The notes under the pieces are model-generated. The model did no database searches. It was not told the origin of the DNA and saw only the letters and a list, made by a program, of their open reading frames with translations. From assembly GCA_025362325.1 (NCBI GenBank), contig JANYGO010000382.1:1-41772 (forward strand): 41,772 bases of DNA, given 5' to 3'. This stretch comes from Cyanobacteriota bacterium. GTDB lineage: Bacteria; Cyanobacteriota; Cyanobacteriia; Cyanobacteriales; Microcoleaceae. This document shows positions 33,958 through 40,165 of this stretch, in pieces. Positions within the stretch are counted from its first letter, which is position 1. Every line of letters begins with the position of its first letter. Both the position numbers and the translations under genes were made by a program.

Positions 33958-34230
33958 TGTAAAAATTAGATTGCAAAAATTAGGGTCAAATCAGGAATTT
34001 TCTGTCTCATGAGTTTTTACCCTAGCAGAAAATTTTATATTTGCTCCTATCTTCACAAAACTTATACCTATTTCAAAGAGTCTGGCTAAGATCCTCAATC
34101 TGATACCAATTATTAAAAGCTCCCCGCACTCCTCACGGCAATGCCGTTTCCCTACTACTCGATCGTGCGAGCGCTCGATCGCCAATTCAGAAAATTACCC
34201 ACCTGTCACGCTTTGAGTCAAAGCAGTTAG

Positions 34231-34917
34231 CTAGCTGTTGTTGTGATGGATGTGGGATGCAGAAACACTATCGAGGCGATCGCGCCCGTTGCGGATCACG
34301 CGCAGCATATCGCTCAGCTTGTGTTCGATATTATCGAGCACTTGGTCAGCATAATCGTCGGCGCCGTTTTGAATTTCCTCGCATTCAGCCATCGCCCTGA
34401 CTCTCATGTCTTCCAATTCCTCTTGCGCCTGGTAGCGAATTTGTTCGACTTCGGCCAGCGTCGCCTGCTGAATTGCCTCGCAGTCGAGCAAAACTTGCTG
34501 TCGCAACTGATCTGCTTCTATTTTCGCCTGCTGGAGCAGGCCCATATCGTTTAAAAGTTCTGCCGCTCGCTGTTCTGCTGCTTCTATCACTTCCTGAGCG
34601 TAGAGTTGAGCTTCTTGGAGCAGTTCGTCCTTGTGCCGGATGATCGTCTCGGATTCCCCAAAGGCGATCGGCAAATTGAGCCTCACCAAGTCTAACTGAT
34701 CGAGCAACTGTTCTTCATCCACCAGAGTGCGTCTGGTCAGGGGAATGCGCGGGCTGTCGAGAACAATTTCCTCAAGCCGGTTCAATTCCCGCTGGATGTC
34801 TACTCCTGCGGTTCGGGTTTCATCTCCGAAGGTGGCTGTGTTCTGAGGTGATTCGTTCTCAGTGCCGCGTCCGGTGCTGTCGGGTTCGATGCGAGTTGGT
34901 TCCTGCTGGCGTAACAT
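34231..34917 (-). CDS. Coiled-coil protein (DivIVA-like) downstream of coaD
   Basis: This 228-residue, mostly helical protein has a variable N-terminus (1-40), a conserved-looking block [45 protein letters not shown], and a long Ala/Glu/Gln-rich coiled coil (about 85-215), resembling DivIVA or ATP-synthase b-subunit helices. No enzyme motif. The first about 40 codons overlap coaD in another frame. No Met, GTG or TTG lies between there and the conserved block that would remove the overlap without cutting the block. The role may be structural or in cell division, but this is unproven. Confidence 0.75.
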   Translation of the reverse strand: MLRQQEPTRIEPDSTGRGTENESPQNTATFGDETRTAGVDIQRELNRLEEIVLDSPRIPLTRRTLVDEEQLLDQLDLVRLNLPIAFGESETIIRHKDELLQEAQLYAQEVIEAAEQRAAELLNDMGLLQQAKIEADQLRQQVLLDCEAIQQATLAEVEQIRYQAQEELEDMRVRAMAECEEIQNGADDYADQVLDNIEHKLSDMLRVIRNGRDRLDSVSASHIHHNNS

Positions 34918-35378
34918 TTGTAAATATCTAGGGCGACGTGTTTAGGAACAAGATGATCTACGGAGCCACCAAACTTGGCGATTTCTTTAACTACACTACT
35001 ACTTAAAAAGCTGTACTCGTTAGAAGTTGCCAAAAAAACTGTTTCAATTTCCCCCAGAAGGGTTTTATTGGTGTGGGCCATCTGGAGTTCCATTTCAAAA
35101 TCTGTTAATACCCGGAGCCCCCGCAGCAGCACTTTGGCTTGTCGAATCTTAGCATAGTTTACTGTCAAACCCTCAAAACTGTCTACTTCTACATTTGGCA
35201 AGTGTTTTGTAGAGAGCAGGATCTGCTCGATCCGTTCCTCTACGGTGAACAGAGGGGTTTTGCTGGGGTTCTTGACTACGGTAACAATTACGCGATCGAA
35301 TAATTTAGATCCCCGCTCGATAATATCTGCGTGACCGAAGGTAATGGGGTCAAAGCTGCCTGGATAGATTGCAATCAC
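34800..35378 (-). CDS. coaD: Phosphopantetheine adenylyltransferase
   Basis: This enzyme makes dephospho-CoA from ATP and 4'-phosphopantetheine, the penultimate step of CoA synthesis. The nucleotidyltransferase signature is [17 protein letters not shown] (TFGH 13-16). Also seen: [21 protein letters not shown] (85-104) and [16 protein letters not shown] (119-134). The catalytic domain ends near 160, the usual length, and the remaining 32 residues (polar, Pro/Thr-rich) overlap the start of the downstream gene by 118 nt. Confidence 0.96.
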   Translation of the reverse strand: MIAIYPGSFDPITFGHADIIERGSKLFDRVIVTVVKNPSKTPLFTVEERIEQILLSTKHLPNVEVDSFEGLTVNYAKIRQAKVLLRGLRVLTDFEMELQMAHTNKTLLGEIETVFLATSNEYSFLSSSVVKEIAKFGGSVDHLVPKHVALDIYKCYASRNQLASNPTAPDAALRTNHLRTQPPSEMKPEPQE

Positions 35379-35390
35379 GAGTTTTGCCAG

Positions 35391-35501
35391 AGAGTGGGAA
35401 ATGGCGAGATGGGGAGAGTGGGGGAGTCAGAGATGGTGAGATGGTGAGATGGGCAAAATCTTCCTTTTTCCTTCTTCCCTCTTGCTTCTTCCTTCTTCCT
35501 T
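35391..35501. repeat. Low-complexity purine/pyrimidine tract
   Basis: GGTGAGATGGTGAGATGGG-type purine repeats are followed by CTTCCTTTTTCCTTCTTCC-type pyrimidine runs, filling the gap between coaD and the carboxypeptidase gene. No function seen; long purine tracts of this kind may form triplex or hairpin structures. Confidence 0.7.
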
Positions 35502-36350
35502 CTACTTTTTGAGGGAATGAGCTTTGTAGAAAGTTTCGAGGCTTTGCCTGTCGCCCACAAACCGCCAGTGCCAAGGCTCGTAACTGACGCCTTGGGGATT
35601 ATTTTTGGGGAAGGACATTTCAAAGCTGAAGGCCGGAGCGTTGGCTTCTAGCCACTTGAATGCTTGGGTACTGTCAAAGCTGGGACTGAGGTTAGTGTCG
35701 GGGGCGGAGCCGTCGCCGAGGTCGATCGCGTAGCCTGTATGATGTTCGCTGTAACCTGGAGGAGCACTGACTTCGGCTCGCTTGCTGGCGTTTTGTCTGC
35801 GTTCAGCTTTTACGTCAAAAAATACGTGTTGTTGGTCTTCGACGGAGCGAAAACCGGATATGGGAGCGAAATAGATCCCTGATGCGGCAGCGGCGTTGAC
35901 CATTTCGTGATATTTGGCTGCTGCTGAGGTGCGGAGTTTGACGCTACCGTCGGGGGTGACGTTTACCAAGTCTTGGGCTGGTGCTTCTGGGTACGGCAAA
36001 TGTCCCAGCAGGTTGTCTGGGGTGGCGGCTTTTGAGTTGGTAGCTGGAGTCGGGGCTCTTCCAGAGGCTGAGCTCGCTGCTACTGGGGTTTTTTGAGTTT
36101 CCTGTGCCCGACTGGTGGCTGGGAAAAAGTTAAAGTTGAGGTGCAGCCAGATGCTGACCCCAAAGGCTACGGCCCCCAACCCTAGCAGTTTCCAAATCAG
36201 CCCTTTTTTCTTGGACTGACTCGCCCCTGCTTCTAAATATGGGTGGTCTCGTACTGCTTCTGGAATTTCGTCAGCGGCAAGCTCTGAGGCTTGCGGGGTT
36301 TTTCTCGACAGACTAGCGTTATCCAAGCCAGCTCCACTCCTGCACTTCAA
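35502..36350 (-). CDS. D-alanyl-D-alanine carboxypeptidase, VanY/M15B type
   Basis: This membrane-anchored zinc carboxypeptidase trims the terminal D-Ala of peptidoglycan stem peptides. Of 282 residues, an N-terminal cytoplasmic part is followed by a signal-anchor helix (about 50-77), a Pro/Ala/Ser-rich linker to 127 and the M15B domain. Zinc and catalytic residues: SGFRS (165-169), SEHHTGYAID (His203, Asp210), EPWHWR (Glu258, His261). An internal TTG at residue 9 (LDNASLSRK) is a possible alternative start. Family members hydrolyse D,D-dipeptides; vancomycin resistance is not implied. Confidence 0.93.
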   Translation of the reverse strand: MKCRSGAGLDNASLSRKTPQASELAADEIPEAVRDHPYLEAGASQSKKKGLIWKLLGLGAVAFGVSIWLHLNFNFFPATSRAQETQKTPVAASSASGRAPTPATNSKAATPDNLLGHLPYPEAPAQDLVNVTPDGSVKLRTSAAAKYHEMVNAAAASGIYFAPISGFRSVEDQQHVFFDVKAERRQNASKRAEVSAPPGYSEHHTGYAIDLGDGSAPDTNLSPSFDSTQAFKWLEANAPAFSFEMSFPKNNPQGVSYEPWHWRFVGDRQSLETFYKAHSLKK

Positions 36351-36568
36351 TAAGGCTCAACGTTACAAATTGTAGACCGATTGCGCGCGATCGCACAGCT
36401 ACAATTGCCGCTGAGAATATATACTCTCTTCCTGACGGAGCCCCGTCCCATCCGCCAACTCTCTAATCTGTTATTTGGGCCTACAGTCGATCGCCCGTCG
36501 GAGGTGGCGCTGGTTGGCACTGGTTTATTTTAAGTGTAATTTGCTACTTATTCGACAAAATCGAACAA
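36351..36568. other. Spacer before the toxin-antitoxin array
   Basis: No gene is supported. It contains HIP1-type sites and the upstream region of the carboxypeptidase gene. This is where the toxin-antitoxin array begins on the left side. Confidence 0.4.
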
Positions 36569-36697
36569 TTATTCGATCGACACATCAAACGTCCGGGCCA
36601 ATTTTAGCAGAGCACCGATGTCAGCCATTGTCAGATTGGGCGATCGGGCATCACTTTTGATGTTGTTGTAGGATACAGAGAGAGCGATAGACGACAA
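36569..36697 (-). pseudogene. HTH-like fragment in frame after the first antitoxin
   Basis: Directly after the antitoxin TGA the same frame continues for 42 codons: LSSIALSVSYNNIKSDARSP, then NLTMADIGALLKLARTFDVS and IE, ending at TAA. The pattern SVSYNNIKSDA...PNLTMADIGALLKLARTFDVSI resembles the last helices of an XRE-type HTH domain. With no ATG start and no recognition-helix part upstream, it is more likely the tail of a lost regulator gene than an active ORF. Confidence 0.35.
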
Positions 36698-37054
36698 TCA
36701 AACATTACCAACTTCCGCCAATTCGGCAACAGAACTTTGCTGTTCCAATTTATCCCCTGCATCAACCGCAACTGTTAACTTCAATCCCAAAACCTTCAGC
36801 CAATTAGCCAAAGCATAAATAGTTGCCATTCCATTCTGTGACAGCAAACCATCTAGTTTTTCTAAGTGCAATTTAGCTTCATCTGCTGACATATTTGGTT
36901 CTCCCAGAGCTTCAAACACATTACTAAGTCCTAGTTCGAGCAAACCGGCTTCAGGCTCATCATCTTCCAAATGCGCTGTTAGATAAGCAGCAGCGTGTCT
37001 TTTATCCTTGAGCGCTTCAATCAGATAGTCCTGGTAACTATCGCTAGTTGGCAT
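36698..37054 (-). CDS. HI1420/HigA-type antitoxin, module 1
   Basis: This 118-residue antidote begins MPTSDSYQDYLIEALKDKRHAAAYLTAHLEDDEPE, the typical opening of the TIGR02684 addiction-module antidote family. It ends with LDGLLSQNGMATIYALANWLKVLGLKLTVAV and an acidic tail to ELAEVGNV. The chosen ATG at 37054 matches the starts of modules 2 and 3 and overlaps the toxin end by 11 nt; an ATG at 37069 with a better GGAAAG ribosome site is a fair alternative. The helix before the recognition region (MSADEAKLHLEKLDGLL) differs from the usual MSKLAEETGLSR, so DNA binding may be altered. Confidence 0.82.
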   Translation of the reverse strand: MPTSDSYQDYLIEALKDKRHAAAYLTAHLEDDEPEAGLLELGLSNVFEALGEPNMSADEAKLHLEKLDGLLSQNGMATIYALANWLKVLGLKLTVAVDAGDKLEQQSSVAELAEVGNV

Positions 37055-37385
37055 TTTCGCGTTCTTCATATTCTTTCCAATACTCCTTAGCTTTACGAAT
37101 ATCTTGTTCTTGACTGCTTTTATCCCCACCACAGAGGAGAAGCACTATTGTTGACCCAAATTGTCCGAAATACACGCGATACCCCGGTCCAAAGTCGATT
37201 TTCAATTCGCAGACTCCTTCCCCAACAGACTTACTGTTTCCTAAATTCCCCAAGCGAACTCGATCGAGCCTTTGCTCAATTTTAACTACCGCATTCAAAT
37301 CTCGCAGGGAACTAAGCCACTCTGCGAAAGGATTTTTACCGTCTGGGGTAATATAACGTCGAATTTCCTTGGGTTGTACTTCCAT
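37044..37385 (-). CDS. HI1419/HigB-type toxin, module 1
   Basis: This 113-residue RelE-superfamily toxin of the phage Gp49 / TIGR02683 group comes first in its operon. Visible features: IRRYITPDGKNPFAEWLSSLRD, KIEQRLDRVRLGNLG, VGEGVCELKIDFGPGYRVYFGQ, IVLLLCGGDKSSQEQDIRKAKEYW. The conserved basic and GPGYR.YF residues are intact. The start MEVQPKEI is shared with module 2. Confidence 0.93.
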   Translation of the reverse strand: MEVQPKEIRRYITPDGKNPFAEWLSSLRDLNAVVKIEQRLDRVRLGNLGNSKSVGEGVCELKIDFGPGYRVYFGQFGSTIVLLLCGGDKSSQEQDIRKAKEYWKEYEERENAN

Positions 37386-37435
37386 AAAGCCGATCGCACT
37401 TACTCACTAACGATCGTACAGGCGATCGGGCAAAA

Positions 37436-37465
37436 TCAAACATTACGAACTTCCGCCAATTCAGC
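37436..37465 (-). pseudogene. Antitoxin 3'-end remnant A
   Basis: Reading minus, this stretch gives AELAEVRNV and TGA, the same C-terminus as the intact antitoxins (AELAEVGNV), followed by the same AAAATCAAACATTA sequence on the plus strand. The rest of the gene is gone; its upstream side joins the 77-bp repeat copy at 37464. It marks a fourth, lost module. Confidence 0.7.
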
Positions 37466-37540
37466 ACAATTAGTAGGGTGCGTCAGTTGGAAAACCCTAA
37501 TTCTTCGTAATAACCGGAAGACTGACGCACCCGGAGGGCT
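37464..37540. repeat. 77-bp MITE-like repeat, copy A
   Basis: It begins GCACAATTAGTAGGG and ends CCGGAGGGCT. Perfect 12-bp inverted repeats GGGTGCGTCAGT (37476-37487) and ACTGACGCACCC (37521-37532) form its core. It differs from copy B (38401-38477) at one base. Confidence 0.9.
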
Positions 37541-37575
37541 TCCAGGGAGAACTTCAATCGAGAGGTATTTTGAGT

Positions 37576-37605
37576 TTGACAGATATGGAAGAGTTCGTGT
37601 AGAAT
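37576..37605 (+). promoter_or_regulatory. Strong sigma70-type promoter of the zinc-ribbon gene
   Basis: A perfect TTGACA (37576-37581) and TAGAAT (37600-37605) are 18 nt apart. The start codon of the zinc-ribbon gene is 38 nt further down, so the broken gene is probably still transcribed. Confidence 0.6.
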
Positions 37606-37642
37606 TTGTATAAATTTGTGACCAGCGAATGGGGTAAAAATT

Positions 37643-38371
37643 ATGGCAGACCTATTAAAGTGTATGGAATGCGGAGGAATGGTAAGTTCTGAAGCTTACA
37701 AATGTCCCCACTGTAACACAGGTCGCGATGGCATCCGGGGTGTCAATTGTACTATTTGTGGTGGATTTTTAAAGTTTTCCGAAGCCCGCCACATAAAACT
37801 TGGCGAATACTCAGAAAGCCAGTTTTTTCATAATTCTTGTTATCAAAAAATTAGCCAAACTGTAGAAAAAAAGAAAACAATAAACTGCCCAGTATGCACG
37901 CAACCAAACCTGTTCAGTTACGCAGATACTAGATCAAGATCGCACTACAGTGAACGTATAAATTGTGCTAAGTGTGGACATCCTTATGAATACCAACAAA
38001 CAAAAGAAAATGATCCTTACACTGAGTGTAGGTATTGTGGTTTTCTTCTTGAAAAAAATCTAGAAGTGCTAGTATTTAAAAGTGACTATCATGACTCTCC
38101 TGACTATTATAGCCACAAACTTTGTGATACCAATGAAAGGCAAGCTCAGAGACTCAAAGATCAGGAATATCATGAAAATAGCCGGCATAAAATCGAGGAA
38201 TAATCACGTATAAAGAAGAAAAAAGAAGCAGACGAAAAATTTGAATCAAAGCTAAGAGGCGCATTATTACCTGGGCTATTTATGGGTGGGCTTAGTCTTG
38301 CGATGGGTGTTTGGGCGATCTTGTTGTTTGGGATATTATTCGGTCTTTATCTTATAATTGGGAATGAATAG
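37643..38371 (+). pseudogene. Multi-zinc-ribbon / membrane protein split by one in-frame stop
   Basis: The first part (37643-38203, 186 codons) carries a series of CxxC pairs: C7/C10, C21/C24, C36/C39, C82/C85, C108/C111, C129/C132, plus C66, suggesting three or more zinc ribbons. After a single TAA (38201-38203) the same frame continues for 55 codons: a basic stretch SRIKKKKEADEKFESKLRG, then a membrane helix LLPGLFMGGLSLAMGVWAILLFGILFG (written here only to show hydrophobicity), ending at TAG 38371. The full protein would be a C-terminally anchored zinc-ribbon protein of about 242 residues. One base change (TAA from GAA, CAA or AAA) explains the split; a truncated soluble form may still be made. 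Function unknown. It stands alone on the plus strand inside a minus-strand toxin-antitoxin array. Confidence 0.7.
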
Positions 38372-38400
38372 AGGCGATCTCTGGGAGCATCTCAATGAAA

Positions 38401-38477
38401 GCACAATTAGTAGGGTGCGTCAGTTGGAAAACCCTAATTTTTCGTAATAACCGGAAGACTGACGCACCCGGAGGGCT
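38401..38477. repeat. 77-bp MITE-like repeat, copy B
   Basis: This is a direct copy of the 37464-37540 repeat, with TTTTT in place of TTCTT. The inverted-repeat arms are at 38413-38424 and 38458-38469. It stands 31 bp from the end of the module 2 antitoxin gene. The two copies bound the zinc-ribbon segment. Confidence 0.9.
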
Positions 38478-38508
38478 ACAAGCTGCGATTAAAAAAAATT
38501 GCCCAAAA

Positions 38509-38880
38509 TCAAACATTACCAACTTGGGCCAATTCAACATCACTAACAGGACTTTTCTCTTCCCCTTCATCTTCTTGAGAAACCGCAACCGTTAACTTCA
38601 ATCCCAAAGCCTTCAGCCAACTAGCCAAAGCATAAATTGTCGCGCTTCCTTCTGGCGACAACAAAACATCTAACTTTTCCAAATGCAACTTAGCATCATC
38701 AGCAGACATATTTGGTTCGCCCAGAGCCTCAAATATATCTCTCATAGCTGAGAGCATGATTTTTAATTCCAAATCTCCCTCTTCCTCTTCTCCAAATATC
38801 AGAGAAAGGTAAGCAGCAGAATAGTTTGGATCTTTGAGATGGGAAATTTTAAAGGGATGGTAAGGTAAACTCTTAGTCAT
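38509..38880 (-). CDS. HI1420/HigA-type antitoxin, module 2
   Basis: This 123-residue antidote begins MTKSLPYHPFKISHLKDPNYSAAYLSLIFGEEEEGD and continues with the block shared by all three modules, FEALGEPNMSADDAKLHLEKLDVLLSPEGSATIYALASWLKALGLKLTVAV, ending VELAQVGNV. The ATG at 38880 is 4 nt after the toxin stop, with AGGAGT at the toxin end as its ribosome site. The acidic tail between (SQEDEGEEKSPVSD) differs most between modules, so it may set partner specificity. Confidence 0.85.
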   Translation of the reverse strand: MTKSLPYHPFKISHLKDPNYSAAYLSLIFGEEEEGDLELKIMLSAMRDIFEALGEPNMSADDAKLHLEKLDVLLSPEGSATIYALASWLKALGLKLTVAVSQEDEGEEKSPVSDVELAQVGNV

Positions 38881-38884
38881 ATTT

Positions 38885-39211
38885 TTAACTCCTGTAATCA
38901 TTCCAGTATTCCTTAGCCTTGCGAATGTCTTGCTCTTGGGTGCTTTTATCTCCACCTATGAGCAAAAGTACAATTGTCGATCCAACTTGTCCAAAATAAA
39001 TCCGATAACCAGGGCCATAATTGATCCTTAACTCACAAACACCTTCTCCCACCGAGCAAGTATCCCCTAAATTACCATTTTCAACTCGCTCAAGCCGTTT
39101 TTCAATCCTCAGTATAGCGTTGAAATCCCGCAGGGAATCAAACCACTCATCAAAAGGGACTCGGCTATCGGTAGTAACGTAACGCTGAATTTCCTTCGGT
39201 TGTACTTCCAT
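38885..39211 (-). CDS. HI1419/HigB-type toxin, module 2
   Basis: This 108-residue toxin is closely related to modules 1 and 3: MEVQPKEIQRYVTTDSRVPFDEWFDSLRD, RIEKRLERVENGNLGD, VGEGVCELRINYGPGYRIYFGQVGSTIVLLLIGGDKSTQEQDI. The frame and start are intact. It begins 41 nt after the end of the module 3 antitoxin, so modules 3 and 2 could be one transcript. Confidence 0.93.
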   Translation of the reverse strand: MEVQPKEIQRYVTTDSRVPFDEWFDSLRDFNAILRIEKRLERVENGNLGDTCSVGEGVCELRINYGPGYRIYFGQVGSTIVLLLIGGDKSTQEQDIRKAKEYWNDYRS

Positions 39212-39252
39212 AAACTAGATTTTAGCCGATCGCACTCACTCAAAGTACAAAA

Positions 39253-39615
39253 TCAAACATTACCAACTTCTGCGAACTCAGCAACATTAGCAGAAATTTC
39301 CTGATCCCCTGCATCAACCGCAACCGTTAACTTCAATCCCAGAGCCTTCAGCCAACTAGCCAAAGCATAAATTGTCGCACTTCCGTCTCCCGACAACAAA
39401 GCATCTAATTTTTCCAAATGCAATTTAGCATCATCAGCCGACATATTTGGTTCACCCAGAGCCTCAAATACCTCTTTCAAAGCTGATGGGAAAATGCCAA
39501 TATCCAAATCTCCCTCTTCTTGCTCATTCAAAAATAACGTCAGGTAGCCTGCCGCATATACTGAATCTTTGAGCTGTTCAATCAGAAACGGATGGTAAGG
39601 TACACTTTTAACCAT
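39253..39615 (-). CDS. HI1420/HigA-type antitoxin, module 3
   Basis: This 120-residue antidote begins MVKSVPYHPFLIEQLKDSVYAAGYLTLFLNEQEEGD. It shares FEALGEPNMSADDAKLHLEKLDALLSGDGSATIYALASWLKALGLKLTVAV with modules 1 and 2 and ends AEFAEVGNV. Its ATG (39615) overlaps the toxin stop by 8 nt (ATGGTTAA). The reading frame is intact even though the toxin start is disturbed. Confidence 0.85.
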   Translation of the reverse strand: MVKSVPYHPFLIEQLKDSVYAAGYLTLFLNEQEEGDLDIGIFPSALKEVFEALGEPNMSADDAKLHLEKLDALLSGDGSATIYALASWLKALGLKLTVAVDAGDQEISANVAEFAEVGNV

Positions 39616-39961
39616 TGTCTTGACTCCTGTATTTAATCCAATATTTCTTTGCTTTACGAATATCTTCGTCCTGAGTGCTTTTATCCCCTCCACACAGGAG
39701 AAGCACTATTGTTGTTTCTACTTGTCCAAAATAAACCCGGTAGCCTGGACCAAAATTAATTTTCAATTCCAAGACTCCTTCTCCCACTGGGCGGTAGTCT
39801 CCAAAATTACCTGTACTGACTCGCTTCAATCTCACATTAATCTTGAGTTTAGCTTGAGAATCCCGCAGAGCATAAAACCACTCATCGAAAGGAATCTGAC
39901 CGTCTGACTTGACGTAACGCTGAATGTCACGCTTGTTGTACTTCCATAAATGCGATCGCAA
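39608..39961 (-). CDS. HI1419/HigB-type toxin, module 3, with displaced start
   Basis: The body is a normal family member: IQRYVKSDGQIPFDEWFYALRDS, VSTGNFGDYRPVGEGVLELKINFGPGYRVYFGQ, LLLCGGDKSTQDEDIRKAKKYW. The start is not. The ATG that matches modules 1 and 2 (39947, ATGGAAGTACAA) is now out of frame because of one extra base just after it, and leads to TGA after six codons. The toxin frame is open only from a TTG at 39961 inside a GCGATCGC site, giving the altered N-terminus MRSHLWKYNKRD. It may be weakly expressed or silenced. Confidence 0.75.
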   Translation of the reverse strand: MRSHLWKYNKRDIQRYVKSDGQIPFDEWFYALRDSQAKLKINVRLKRVSTGNFGDYRPVGEGVLELKINFGPGYRVYFGQVETTIVLLLCGGDKSTQDEDIRKAKKYWIKYRSQDNG

Positions 39962-39997
39962 CTACTCGCTCATGATCATAAAGGCGATCGCCCCCAA

Positions 39998-40042
39998 TCA
40001 AACCTTCACAACCTCCACCAACTCAACAGCACTAACAGAACC
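39998..40042 (-). pseudogene. Antitoxin 3'-end remnant B
   Basis: Reading minus, GSVSAVELVEVVKV and TGA match the module 2 antitoxin end (SPVSDVELAQVGNV). Only about 14 codons remain. It lies upstream of the module 3 toxin at the same distance and orientation that the module 3 antitoxin end has to the module 2 toxin, so it is the scar of a further module. Confidence 0.65.
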
Positions 40043-40165
40043 TTAACCCTGATTCTAGCGACGATCGCACCCAATATTACAGTCGCGCCCGATCGCCCCT
40101 TGACTCAATGCGCTACAATTATTAAGAAATCTTTAGTTAAATCCGTTTAACGTCTCGGACGCATT

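Noticed and set aside
33991-34185. 64-codon minus-strand frame between the acyltransferase and coiled-coil genes
   Set aside because: No similarity, no ribosome site and it runs through HIP1-type sequence.
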